A DNA stretch of 64,000 bases from Arcobacter sp. F2176 (GTDB lineage Bacteria; Campylobacterota; Campylobacteria; Campylobacterales; Arcobacteraceae): NCBI RefSeq assembly GCF_004116465.1, contig NZ_PDJV01000005.1, positions 124,001-188,000 on the forward strand, read 5' to 3'. Below are positions 15,223 through 23,940 of this stretch, piece after piece. The translations under genes were made by a program, and so were the position numbers. How positions within the stretch are numbered: position 1 is the stretch's first letter; each line of letters begins with the position of its first letter. The notes under the pieces are model-generated. The model saw only the letters and a list, made by a program, of their open reading frames with translations. It was not told where the DNA came from and did no database searches.

Positions 15223-15864
15223 TTAGAAGGTTTTTATTTCATATCCAAAGTGCTGTGAAACTATCATCCCATCTGGAAGTTTTACTCTTAATCTTTTAAT
15301 CATAGATCTAATTCCAACTGAAGTTGTCATTTCTCCTTCCCAAACATAATCTTCTATATACTCTAAAGGCGTCATTTTATTTTCATGTTTAATTAAAAGG
15401 GATATAAAGCGTCTCTCTTTTCTTGTAAGTTTTACCGCTTCTTTGTTTTCATCAAATAATGTTTCTGAACTTAAATTATATGTATAATTAGCTAATAGAT
15501 TTTTTTCTTCTCCCAGATGACATAATTGTTTTATTTTTGTCTCTAACTCATACATATAAAATGGCTTTTTTAAAAAGTCATTGCATCCATTTGAATATGC
15601 TTTTTTTACATTTTCTAATTCAAAGTTTGCACTTATAATTATTGCAGGGGTTGTTTTATCTCTATTTCTTATCTCTTTTAACAATGAAATTCCATCTACA
15701 TTTGGGACATTTATATCTAAAATAAAACAATCAAATCCATCTATACAATGGTCAAGTGCATCTAATCCATCATTAAAACTTGATACTTCATATCCAATAT
15801 CTTCTAATTCTTCTGTGATTAATTCTAATAAACTTTCATTATCTTCTAATATTAAAACTTTCAT
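15223..15864 (-). CDS. OmpR/PhoB-family response regulator (likely TorR-like)
   Basis: A 213-residue regulator. The receiver domain (1-115) has the acidic pair in LILEDNESL, the phospho-acceptor in FDCFILDINVPNVDG, and the conserved Lys in FLKKPFYMYE. The C-terminal winged helix (about 130-213) includes KLTRKERRFISLLI and GIRSMIKRLRVKLPDG. It directly follows the sensor kinase gene (adjacent coordinates), so they form a pair. It lies in a minus-strand run starting with torA, and the direct repeats found at both Tor-region promoters are the type of site OmpR-family regulators bind. Ligand and target are inferred from context. Confidence 0.9.
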   Translation of the reverse strand: MKVLILEDNESLLELITEELEDIGYEVSSFNDGLDALDHCIDGFDCFILDINVPNVDGISLLKEIRNRDKTTPAIIISANFELENVKKAYSNGCNDFLKKPFYMYELETKIKQLCHLGEEKNLLANYTYNLSSETLFDENKEAVKLTRKERRFISLLIKHENKMTPLEYIEDYVWEGEMTTSVGIRSMIKRLRVKLPDGMIVSQHFGYEIKTF

Positions 15865-18021
15865 CTAATCCCTTTCTATATTCAAAGGTAGTAATATCTC
15901 TATATTTGCACCATTTTCTGTATTGAAAGCGTTTATTACACCATGCATTTTATTTTCAATAATAAGTTTTGCCATATACAAACCAAAGCCATCACCATTT
16001 TTTTTATTAGTATAAAAAGCTTCAAAAAGATGTTTTAATGCATCAGCATCAAATCCTTTCCCATCATCAATTACACTTAAATTAATATAAGTTGCATTTC
16101 TAGAAAGTAAAATCATGATTTTTCCACTCTTTTTAAACTCTCTTGATAATATAATTGAATCTTTTGCATTGTTTATTATGTTTAGTAAAACTTGTTTAAA
16201 CTCATTTGGATATCCAAAAAGACTATATGAACTATCTAAGTTATTAACATATTCTAATTGAATATTGTTATATTTTAATGAACTATCAAGTATTGTCTCA
16301 ATTTCATTAATTCCTTTATCAATATCAAAAAGTACTGGTTTATTAGATGGTTTGATAAATTGTCTAAATTCATCTATTGTATCACCCATATAAATGATTT
16401 GTTTCATAATAGTATCAAAAAATCCATCCATATTCTCTTTACTTAATTTATCTTTTTTGTAATAACTTTGCATTTTATGGGCAACTACTGAAAGTTCAAT
16501 TAGTGGTACCTTCCATTGATGCACAATAGCTGAAAGCATTTCTCCAACTTCTGTTAGTTTTGATTGTTGGATTATAAACTGTTTATTGATTTCAAGTTGT
16601 TTCTTTTCTGTTATATCAGTAATAATTGTTACTGTTCCACTATCTTTTCCATTTTCATCATAATATGTTTTACTTCTTGCAAAAAAGGAATTATTATTAT
16701 AAACAAATTCAATATCTTCATCAATAGATATTTTTTCTTTTGTTATTACTGTGCAAAATGGTTTAAAAACATCACAAATATAAAGACCAATTCCATCTTT
16801 CCCATTATAAAATATTTTTGAAAAAGATCGATTATGACCTCTAATATATCCATTTATATCAATCCAAAACACTGCACTTTTTACATTATTTAAAAGAACT
16901 TGTTCTCTTTTATTTTCAGCTATCAATTGTTTTGACAATTTATCTCTTTTATAAATATTTATAAGTGCAAGAACTAAGAAAAATAGAATAAAAGGGGAGA
17001 TTATAAATATTCTATAAATCCAAATTTTATATTTTTCAAAAAATGTTTCTGGTTCATTTATAAAAATTGAACCTGAAGGGACTAAATTTGTATTTAAGCC
17101 ATATTTTTCCATAACTTTATAATCATAAACATATTGGGTATGTGCCAATATTGGTTTTGTATAATCAACTTTCTTACCTTGCATAATTTCAACAGCCCTT
17201 TTACCAGCTTCATAGCCAACATAATAACCTCTCAATAAATGACCTCCAATAACTCCTTTACCTAAGTGATAATCAGTCATAGAAAATACAGGAACAGGAG
17301 AGTTATTTAAAAGTTTATTGACTTTTAAAAAAGGTATATAGTTTTCATTTTCATTAAGATATAAATTTCCAAACCAAACTGCACTATTTTTTGGAAGAGT
17401 TTTAAAATCTTTATATATTTGAGAAATATTCCCATCTAAATATAATTTATAATCAATTCTATTTTTAAAGCTATCTAATTTTTCTTTTATTATTTTATTA
17501 ATCATTTCAGAAGTATAAGTTTTATCATTTATAACATATAAATATTTTAAATCAGGCATTACTTGCAAGATTGCTTCAATGCCACTTTTTAAAGGTTTAT
17601 GCTCCAGTATTAAGCTAATTTTATCTTTTAATACTTTAGTAACATCAATACCCGGATTCATCTCTTCAATTCCAGTAAAGACTAAAGGAGTATTTTTAAA
17701 CAGTTCATTTTTATGTTTTAACACAAATTGAACAGCTGCATTATCTGCTGCGATAACAATATCAAATTTTTGTTTTTTGAATTTTTCTATGTAAGCTTGT
17801 CTAATAAGTTTGTGATACTCTTTATTTTTATTTCTTTTATTATCTAAATATTCCGTAGAGAGTTCATAATCAGGAAGTACTTTTAAAGAATCATCAATAC
17901 CTTTGGAAATATTTTCACTCCAAACTAAGCCTTTATTATATGAATGTAATAATAATATATACTTTGATGATGCACTTAAAGAAGAGACAATAAAAAATAT
18001 TAAGAATAACTTTTTAAACAT
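15865..18021 (-). CDS. Sensor histidine kinase with periplasmic ABC substrate-binding-like domain
   Basis: I place the start at 18021, where MFKKLFLIFFIVSSLSA forms a signal anchor and an AAAAAGG ribosome-binding site precedes; the frame is also open to an ATG at 18078. The periplasmic part (about 20-310) resembles the ABC-substrate-binding-like domain (LLHSYNKGLVWSENI, GVIGGHLLRGYYVGYEAG). A membrane helix (about 330-350) and a PAS-like domain follow. The kinase core has an H-box in SAIVHQWKVPLIELS, an N-box LLNIINNAKDSI and G-boxes DDGKGFDADAL and NGDGFGLYMAKLII. It belongs to the HisKA subgroup with the HQW motif common in Campylobacterota. It probably senses the substrate of the adjacent TMAO-reductase system (Tor), doing in one protein what TorT and TorS do separately elsewhere; this is inferred. 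Confidence 0.85.
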   Translation of the reverse strand: MFKKLFLIFFIVSSLSASSKYILLLHSYNKGLVWSENISKGIDDSLKVLPDYELSTEYLDNKRNKNKEYHKLIRQAYIEKFKKQKFDIVIAADNAAVQFVLKHKNELFKNTPLVFTGIEEMNPGIDVTKVLKDKISLILEHKPLKSGIEAILQVMPDLKYLYVINDKTYTSEMINKIIKEKLDSFKNRIDYKLYLDGNISQIYKDFKTLPKNSAVWFGNLYLNENENYIPFLKVNKLLNNSPVPVFSMTDYHLGKGVIGGHLLRGYYVGYEAGKRAVEIMQGKKVDYTKPILAHTQYVYDYKVMEKYGLNTNLVPSGSIFINEPETFFEKYKIWIYRIFIISPFILFFLVLALINIYKRDKLSKQLIAENKREQVLLNNVKSAVFWIDINGYIRGHNRSFSKIFYNGKDGIGLYICDVFKPFCTVITKEKISIDEDIEFVYNNNSFFARSKTYYDENGKDSGTVTIITDITEKKQLEINKQFIIQQSKLTEVGEMLSAIVHQWKVPLIELSVVAHKMQSYYKKDKLSKENMDGFFDTIMKQIIYMGDTIDEFRQFIKPSNKPVLFDIDKGINEIETILDSSLKYNNIQLEYVNNLDSSYSLFGYPNEFKQVLLNIINNAKDSIILSREFKKSGKIMILLSRNATYINLSVIDDGKGFDADALKHLFEAFYTNKKNGDGFGLYMAKLIIENKMHGVINAFNTENGANIEILLPLNIERD

Positions 18022-18096
18022 ATAAGCCTTTTTTATAAAATATAACTCTATTTTAACATATCCAGTAGGTTTCTTCAAATAGAAGAAACCATAAAT

Positions 18097-18660
18097 TTAT
18101 TGTTCTTGAAGATATTTTTCTATTTTCATTCTTTCATCTTTTGTAAGCCCAGCTTGTGGTGCCATATTATTTAAAATACTTGGCCATACATTTGGGATAA
18201 ATTCCTCTTTATGATGAATATCATGACATACACCACATTTCGCCTCAAACATATTTTTACCTTCTGCTATAATTTTAGTTTTATCATTTGTTAAAGAATC
18301 ACTTATAATATAACCTTTTATTAAAACTTCAAACCATTCATTATCATACTCATCAACTTTTTTTCCGATAATTTTATAATCAGCAAAATCTTTACCTTCA
18401 AAACCAGTGATTAAAAAACCTGCTTTTTCATAAACTGTTGGGCTATCTTCAGGAGCATAACCAATAAATTCTACTTTTGTTAGATTACCTTCTTTTGAAA
18501 GAACTTTTAAGTGCGAAGCCACAATTAAATCACCAATAACCTCTTTTTTATTTACATCTTTATACAATTTTGTATTTTGAGATAAATATGCTGTATCAGC
18601 AGCTACACCAAGTGTAACAACTGATACTAAAACCAATAATATTTTTCTTAAATTTTTCAT
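18097..18660 (-). CDS. Monohaem c-type cytochrome partner of the TMAO/DMSO reductase
   Basis: A 187-residue secreted protein (MKNLRKILLVLVSVVTLGVAADT) with one haem motif CGVCH near residue 140 and a downstream MAPQAGLTKDERMKIEKYL tail holding a likely Met ligand. The first ~120 residues (SH3-like, containing DKVEYDNEW-type strands) precede the haem domain. The arrangement matches the Campylobacter jejuni reductase/cytochrome pair Cj0264c/Cj0265c, where the cytochrome donates electrons to the periplasmic reductase. It starts at the base after the torA stop, so the two are coupled. Confidence 0.85.
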   Translation of the reverse strand: MKNLRKILLVLVSVVTLGVAADTAYLSQNTKLYKDVNKKEVIGDLIVASHLKVLSKEGNLTKVEFIGYAPEDSPTVYEKAGFLITGFEGKDFADYKIIGKKVDEYDNEWFEVLIKGYIISDSLTNDKTKIIAEGKNMFEAKCGVCHDIHHKEEFIPNVWPSILNNMAPQAGLTKDERMKIEKYLQEQ

Positions 18661-21180
18661 CTAAGCTCCTTTTATTTTTGGAGCTTTAAATATTCCAATA
18701 GCTGGAATCTCTCCATCAAATTTTTCAATTTCAACAAGTGCAGTTGCTTGATTTCCTTGAGCAAGACTTGAAGTTCCTTCATCAGGAATTAATACATTAA
18801 CATCACCATGTCTACATAAAGTACCAGGTTCTCCTGCTTCAGTTGGATCATACCAAGCTCCCTCTTGCATTCGTACTGCACCTTTTTTTACAAATTCAGT
18901 TACTACTGCACCCGCTAAGATTTGCCCTCGTCCATTAAATACTCTTACAACATCACCATTTTTTATACCACGTTTTTTTGCATCATCAGTATTTAACCAA
19001 ATAGGTTCTCTTCCATTTACTTCTTCAAGATGTCTAATCCAAGTATTATTCAATTGAGAGTGAAGTCTATATTTAGGATGTGGCGTAATTAAATTCAATG
19101 GATATTTTTCAGCTTTTTTAGAACCTACCCATTCCATTGGTTCAAACCACATAGGATGTCCTTTACAATCATCATAACCATAACTTGCCACTTTTTTTGA
19201 GAAAATCTCAATTTTTCCAGATGGAGTTCCAAGTCTATTAATAATTGGATTTTTTCTAAATTCTTCAAATCTTATGTATTTTTTTGCGATTTCTGGAGTT
19301 TCAAATTCACAAAATCCTTTTTTCCAAAATTCATCAAAAGTAGGCATTTTCACTCCAGAACTTTGTGCTTTTTTATATGAAACTTCATAGAAGTGTTTAA
19401 TCCATCCCATTTTGTCTCTACCTTCTGTGAAAGCATGAACATGCTCTTTAGAGAAATGTTCTAATATTCCAGTAAAAATATCAAAATCATCTTTCACTTC
19501 TGCATATGGTTTAGATACTTGTTTCATAGCAAAAATAAAACTATTTGAATGAGCTTTTGCGATATCATTTCTTTCTTGCTCTAGTGTTGAAGGAAGAATA
19601 ATATCTCCCATTCTAGCAGTTGCAGTCCAGAAGGCATCTTGTACAACAAATGTTTCTAATTTTCTATATGCTTTAATCATTCTATTTCTATCTTGGTGAT
19701 GGTGGAAAGGATTTCCTCCTGCCCAGTATGCCATTTTGATATCTGGATATTTAATTATTTTCCCATCAAATTTTATCTCTTTTCCTGGATTTTCTAAACA
19801 CTCAACAATTCTAGAAACAGGGATAACTGGAACTTTATTATCTTTCCATGGTCCATCAATTGTTGTTTTTCTTCCTATTCCACCAAGTCCAGGAGAAGCA
19901 GAAAGTCCATTTTTTTCACTTTTAGAACCTTTTTCACTTTGAGCATTTCCTGTTGCAGCAGCTGGCATTGGAACACCATTTCCAGAATAATGATAATTAC
20001 AAGAGTATCCCCCACCAGGTAATCCAATATCTCCAAGCATAGTTGCAAGAGTAATTAACATCCAGTTTGGTTGTTCCCCATGATGAGCTCTTTGTGTAGA
20101 CCATCCTCCCATTAACATTGTTCTTTTTGAAGCAAATTCTTTTGCTAACATTTTAATTACTTCAGCATCAACACCACAAATTTTAGATGCCCATTCTGGA
20201 GTTTTTTCAATCATATCTTCAGTTTTACCAATTAAGTATTGTGAAAATTGTTTAAATCCATAAGTACATTTTCTCAAAAATTTCTCATCATGTAATTTAT
20301 TAGTATAAAGATAATGAGCTATTCCAAGCATCAAAGCAACATCCGTTGTAGGATTAATTTTAATATGCTCTGCATCAAAATACATACCAGTATTATTATA
20401 AACAGGGTCAATTATATAAAATTTTAATCCTCTTTTTTTAGCTTGTGCTTTTAACTCTTTTAAATAAGTATATGTTTTATGATCTGGAACACCCCATGCA
20501 ATTTGATTTGTATTTACAATATCAGCACCCCAAAATACAATACATTCAGAATTTTCAATTAATACTGGATAAGCAGTTGGTCTTGCAGTAGATTCATCTG
20601 TTCCTACAATATAAGGAGTAATTTGTCTAATAGCATGTGTTGAATATGTACAAGTTCTTGAAGTGTATCCACCTGTTAAATGAAGCATTCTTCCTAAAAG
20701 TGCTTGAGGATTATTTAATGATCCTACACAATACCAACCATAACTTCCTCCATAAATGGCTTCATCACCATAATCTTTATGTGTTCTTTTAATTTCATTA
20801 GCAACTAATTCTAAAGCTTTTTCCCATGAAACACGAACAAATTTATCTTTACCTCTTTTTGATTTATCACTTTTATATCCATTTTTAAGATAATCTTCTC
20901 TAACACACGGGTAAAGAATTCTATCTTCTGCATATGTTCTTGCTGGAAGTGCGTTTATCAAAGAAGATGGATATTCATCACCTTTAAATGCTTCCACACC
21001 TTCAAATCTTGAGTTTTTATCTCTTGCTCTAAATGCGCCAAAGTGAGAAGCACTCATCTCTAAAGGTTTATCATTAAATAAACTTTCACCAACTAATGGT
21101 ATTGCATGAGCTTGGACTACTGCAGCTGCAGCAACTGTACTTGATTTTAAAAATGTACGTCTATTCATTCCATTTTCCAT
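18661..21180 (-). CDS. torA: Periplasmic molybdopterin TMAO/DMSO reductase (TorA/BisC family)
   Basis: An 839-residue precursor with a Tat signal (NRRTFLKSS at 6-14). It lacks an N-terminal [4Fe-4S] cysteine set, as in TorA/DorA/BisC. The molybdenum ligand is a serine (Ser180, CTYSTHAIRQITPYIVGT), the hallmark of the TMAO/DMSO group. Other family stretches are YGGSYGW, LTGGYT, GGWSTQRAHHGEQPNW, AYWAGGNPFHHHQDRN and the C-terminal LNTDDAKKRGIKNGDVVRVF. It reduces TMAO and/or S-oxides as a terminal electron acceptor, fed by the cytochrome encoded next. An OmpR-type operator lies upstream at 21275-21290, and the kinase/regulator genes follow in the same orientation. Confidence 0.93.
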   Translation of the reverse strand: MENGMNRRTFLKSSTVAAAAVVQAHAIPLVGESLFNDKPLEMSASHFGAFRARDKNSRFEGVEAFKGDEYPSSLINALPARTYAEDRILYPCVREDYLKNGYKSDKSKRGKDKFVRVSWEKALELVANEIKRTHKDYGDEAIYGGSYGWYCVGSLNNPQALLGRMLHLTGGYTSRTCTYSTHAIRQITPYIVGTDESTARPTAYPVLIENSECIVFWGADIVNTNQIAWGVPDHKTYTYLKELKAQAKKRGLKFYIIDPVYNNTGMYFDAEHIKINPTTDVALMLGIAHYLYTNKLHDEKFLRKCTYGFKQFSQYLIGKTEDMIEKTPEWASKICGVDAEVIKMLAKEFASKRTMLMGGWSTQRAHHGEQPNWMLITLATMLGDIGLPGGGYSCNYHYSGNGVPMPAAATGNAQSEKGSKSEKNGLSASPGLGGIGRKTTIDGPWKDNKVPVIPVSRIVECLENPGKEIKFDGKIIKYPDIKMAYWAGGNPFHHHQDRNRMIKAYRKLETFVVQDAFWTATARMGDIILPSTLEQERNDIAKAHSNSFIFAMKQVSKPYAEVKDDFDIFTGILEHFSKEHVHAFTEGRDKMGWIKHFYEVSYKKAQSSGVKMPTFDEFWKKGFCEFETPEIAKKYIRFEEFRKNPIINRLGTPSGKIEIFSKKVASYGYDDCKGHPMWFEPMEWVGSKKAEKYPLNLITPHPKYRLHSQLNNTWIRHLEEVNGREPIWLNTDDAKKRGIKNGDVVRVFNGRGQILAGAVVTEFVKKGAVRMQEGAWYDPTEAGEPGTLCRHGDVNVLIPDEGTSSLAQGNQATALVEIEKFDGEIPAIGIFKAPKIKGA

Positions 21181-21258
21181 TTTATTCTCCTAGATTTAAA
21201 ATTAATTTAATAACTTAAAAATTAATGAATTAATTTTTTAGTTTAATAATTTAATGTA

Positions 21259-21290
21259 ATTATAAATTAATGCTGTGGCGAAAATGTGGC
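21259..21290 (-). promoter_or_regulatory. torA promoter with OmpR-type direct-repeat operator
   Basis: The plus strand reads TGTGGCGAAAATGTGGC. GTGGC repeats at 21275-21279 and 21286-21290, 11 bp apart. On the minus strand a TATAAT (21259-21264) follows the repeat after exactly 10 bases. The spacing matches the cytochrome promoter at 15170-15201, with the repeats overlapping the -35 position, as for an activator. It is about 80-110 bases upstream of the torA ATG. Confidence 0.7.
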
Positions 21291-21318
21291 AAAATAGTAA
21301 ATTTAAAATCATAATATT

Positions 21319-21336
21319 AGGGAACGGTTTTTGCAT
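21319..21336 (+). promoter_or_regulatory. Sigma-54 promoter of the SIR2-like - clpX unit
   Basis: AGGGAACGGTTTTTGCAT has GG at 21321-21322 and GC at 21333-21334 with 10 bases between, in the form GGAAC-N5-TTGC. It lies 35 bases upstream of the ATG at 21370 and diverges from the torA promoter. No TGT-N10-ACA upstream element was found between 21181 and 21320. Confidence 0.75.
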
Positions 21337-21369
21337 AGTAGTTAATTAAATATTACTATAGGATATTTA

Positions 21370-22194
21370 ATGGAAGATATAGTAGAAAAATTAAAAAATG
21401 GATCGATGGTACCATTTCTTGGTATGGGTGTCTTTGAAAAAATACAAGCAAAAGATGGTAGTCAGTTGCCATATGATAGTGATTCGATGATTTTAGCTTT
21501 AAATAATGGAAGAGCTATGAGCCCAAGACTTATGTATGAATATTCAAGAGCTGCCATGAGTTTAGAGCAGAGAAAAGGTAGAGAGTTTATTGTTCAAATG
21601 ACAAACCACATCTATAGTTCCAAAGAGTATGATTTGCCTAAAGTTTATACTTGGTTAAAACAAATCAAACCCAAATATGTAATTGATACAAATCTAGATG
21701 ATAGTTTACAAAAAATCTATAGTGATGTTGAACACTTCTTAATAACTGGGGTTTCTAGAATAACTGCTGATTATGATAGATTTATTATTTATAAATTTGA
21801 TGTGAGTAAAAATGCCTATGAAAAGATAGAAAAAGAGGCTTTAACTTTAGATTTGCCAATTTTATTTAAACCTATGGGCTCAACAAAACCTGAGATGAAC
21901 TTTATCATCTCTGATGCTGATTTTGTGGATTGGTTAACTGAAGCCATGGGTGGATTTGCTATGCCTCCTATTTTAAAAGATTTTAGAAAAGACAAAGAGT
22001 ACCTTTTTATGGGTGTTGATTTTTCTAAAGATACTTTTAGAATGGTTGCAAATGAAATAACAATGGATTTAAAAGGTGGGTTTGCTATATTTAATAAACC
22101 TGAACTAACAAAAAAAGAGGATAAATTTATCAAAACTCATAATTTAGAAAATTTAAATTTGAGTTTAAATGAGTTTATAAATAACTATGCCTAA
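21370..22194 (+). CDS. SIR2-like domain protein, nif-linked, lacking the catalytic histidine
   Basis: A 274-residue soluble protein. The N-terminal NGSMVPFLGMGV resembles the nucleotide-binding start of bacterial SIR2-like (SIR2_2) proteins. The order of later segments also fits: KPKYVIDTNLDDSLQKIY (family: TTNYD), ILFKPMGSTKP (family: KLHGS) and EYLFMGVDFSKDTFRMVANEI (family: FLGYSxxDxxxR). The catalytic His of the KLHGS box is Met here, so NAD hydrolysis or deacylation by the usual mechanism is doubtful. It is headed by a sigma-54 promoter and overlaps clpX by 8 bases, so it is coupled to it. Role unknown; an adaptor or redox/NAD-sensing role in nitrogenase assembly is speculation. Confidence 0.6.
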   Translation: MEDIVEKLKNGSMVPFLGMGVFEKIQAKDGSQLPYDSDSMILALNNGRAMSPRLMYEYSRAAMSLEQRKGREFIVQMTNHIYSSKEYDLPKVYTWLKQIKPKYVIDTNLDDSLQKIYSDVEHFLITGVSRITADYDRFIIYKFDVSKNAYEKIEKEALTLDLPILFKPMGSTKPEMNFIISDADFVDWLTEAMGGFAMPPILKDFRKDKEYLFMGVDFSKDTFRMVANEITMDLKGGFAIFNKPELTKKEDKFIKTHNLENLNLSLNEFINNYA

Positions 22195-23449
22195 TAAATT
22201 AAAATCATGTGACTTTTGTGGGAAAGAGATAAAAGAAGTTAAAAAAATATTTTCAAGTGAAAAATCAAATATTTGTGATGAATGTATCTCTATGTGCTCA
22301 AATGTTATGGAAAAAGAGACTATAAAAGAGGCAAAAAAAGAGTTTCAAAAAGGTCTTAGCGTTCCAATTAAAATAAAAGAACATCTTGATGAATATGTAA
22401 TAGGTCAAGATGATGCTAAAAAAGTTTTAGCAGTAGCACTTTATAATCATTACAAAAGAATCGATAAACCAATTATCAAAAATGTTGAACTAGAAAAATC
22501 AAATATCATGCTAATAGGTCCAACAGGAAGTGGTAAAACTCTACTTGCAAAATCACTTGCTAAAATCATGGATGTACCCTTTGCAGTTGCAGATGCAACA
22601 GCTTTAACTGAAGCTGGATATGTGGGTGAAGATGTGGAATCTATACTTTCAAGACTTTTGGCAGCTGCTGATTTTGATTTGGAAAAAGCAAAAAGAGGTA
22701 TTGTTTATATCGATGAAATAGACAAAATAGCCAATAAAAGTGAAAGTGCCACAAGTGGTAGAGATGTAAGTGGAGAAGGTGTTCAACAAGGACTATTAAA
22801 AATTCTAGAAGGAGCAGAAGTTTATGTTCCAGTAAAAGGAAGTAGAAAAAACTCTTCAGCTGAAACAATAATTTTTGATACTACCCATGTCTTATTTATC
22901 TGTGGTGGCGCTTTTGTTGGATTGAGAAAAGATGAAAACAAAGAAAAATCATCTGTCATGGGATTTTTAAATAAAGATAACAAACTAAAAGATAAAAAAG
23001 ATATAGAAGCAAAAGAGCTTATCTCTTTTGGATTGATTCCTGAGTTTATTGGTAGAATTCCAGTAATTGCAGAACTTAACAAGCTTTCAAAAGAAGATTT
23101 AATAAGAGTTTTAAAAGAGCCTAAAAATGCCATCACAAAACAGTATGAAATACTTTTTGAGCTTGATGGAGTAGATTTAAAATTTGAAGATAAAGCCCTA
23201 GATGAAATTGCAAATATCGCCTATGAAAAAGATGTAGGAGCTAGAGGACTTAGGGGTATAATTGAAAAACTTATGTTACCATTACAATATACAATACCAT
23301 CAGAAGAGAACTTAGGTTCATGTGTAATTACACAAGAGTATATTTGTAATAAAAAAGATATAGATTTAATCTATGAAAAAAGTACTCAGAAAAAAGTCTC
23401 TAAGGAGATAAACTACAATGATATTAAAAAGCAATCTACAAATATGTAA
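22187..23449 (+). CDS. clpX: ClpX-type AAA+ unfoldase, probably the nif-specific copy
   Basis: A 420-residue unfoldase of normal length. The N-terminal C4 zinc-binding domain has Cys8, Cys11, Cys30 and Cys33. Walker A is GPTGSGKTLL (111-120), Walker B is IVYIDEIDK, and the pore and sensor regions (GYVGEDVES, GARGLRGIIE) are present. It normally delivers substrates to ClpP. It lies in a sigma-54-headed unit between a SIR2-like gene and an acetyltransferase, not beside clpP or lon. In Azotobacter vinelandii a second ClpX (ClpX2) sits in the nif cluster and controls NifB and NifEN levels; by position this one is probably the counterpart. If so, a housekeeping clpX should exist elsewhere in the genome. 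Confidence 0.92.
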   Translation: MPNKLKSCDFCGKEIKEVKKIFSSEKSNICDECISMCSNVMEKETIKEAKKEFQKGLSVPIKIKEHLDEYVIGQDDAKKVLAVALYNHYKRIDKPIIKNVELEKSNIMLIGPTGSGKTLLAKSLAKIMDVPFAVADATALTEAGYVGEDVESILSRLLAAADFDLEKAKRGIVYIDEIDKIANKSESATSGRDVSGEGVQQGLLKILEGAEVYVPVKGSRKNSSAETIIFDTTHVLFICGGAFVGLRKDENKEKSSVMGFLNKDNKLKDKKDIEAKELISFGLIPEFIGRIPVIAELNKLSKEDLIRVLKEPKNAITKQYEILFELDGVDLKFEDKALDEIANIAYEKDVGARGLRGIIEKLMLPLQYTIPSEENLGSCVITQEYICNKKDIDLIYEKSTQKKVSKEINYNDIKKQSTNM

Positions 23450-23882
23450 AGCTACAAAAGAAGATTTCCCAAGCATTGTAAATCTTCTTCAATCATTATT
23501 TTGCATTGAAGAAGATTTTACTTTCAATGAAAAAAGACATGAAGAAGGTATCAAATTATTATTAAATAATCGAAGTGCGGAAGTGATTCTTGTAAAATTT
23601 GAAAATGAAGTAATAGGAATGATAACTATTCAAAAAATTATTTCAACGGTTATGGGGACAAAAGTAGGACTTATTGAAGACTTTGTAATCAAAGATGACT
23701 ATAGAGATTTAGGAGTAGGAACTTATCTTTTAGAGTATATAAAAGATTATGCTAAAAAAAACTCATTGACAAGATTACAACTTGTTTGTGATGAAGATAA
23801 TACTACAGCCAAAGAATTTTACACAAATAAAAAATTTAAAAGAAGTAATTTAAATGCTTGGTACTATCATGTAGAAAACTAA
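23418..23882 (+). CDS. GNAT-family N-acetyltransferase
   Basis: A 154-residue GNAT protein. The acetyl-CoA-binding motif A is GLIEDFVIKDDYRDLGVGTYLLEYI, with the R/Q-x-x-G-x-G/A pattern as RDLGVG, and the C-terminal NTTAKEFYTNKKFKR is the family's motif B. Its substrate is unknown. The ATG at 23418 lies inside the last 32 bases of clpX, so its expression is probably coupled. It may acetylate a small molecule or a protein; position in the sigma-54 unit suggests a nif-associated role. Confidence 0.8.
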   Translation: MILKSNLQICKATKEDFPSIVNLLQSLFCIEEDFTFNEKRHEEGIKLLLNNRSAEVILVKFENEVIGMITIQKIISTVMGTKVGLIEDFVIKDDYRDLGVGTYLLEYIKDYAKKNSLTRLQLVCDEDNTTAKEFYTNKKFKRSNLNAWYYHVEN

Positions 23883-23889
23883 AGCAATA

Positions 23890-23907
23890 GTGGAACACTA
23901 TTTGCAT
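23890..23907 (+). promoter_or_regulatory. Sigma-54 promoter of the nif ferredoxin gene
   Basis: GTGGAACACTATTTGCAT has GG at 23892-23893 and GC at 23904-23905 at 10-base spacing, in the form GGAACAC-N3-TTGC. It lies 34 bases upstream of the ATG at 23941. Confidence 0.78.
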
Positions 23908-23940
23908 CTTATTTCTTATATTTTTATATAAGGAAAGACA

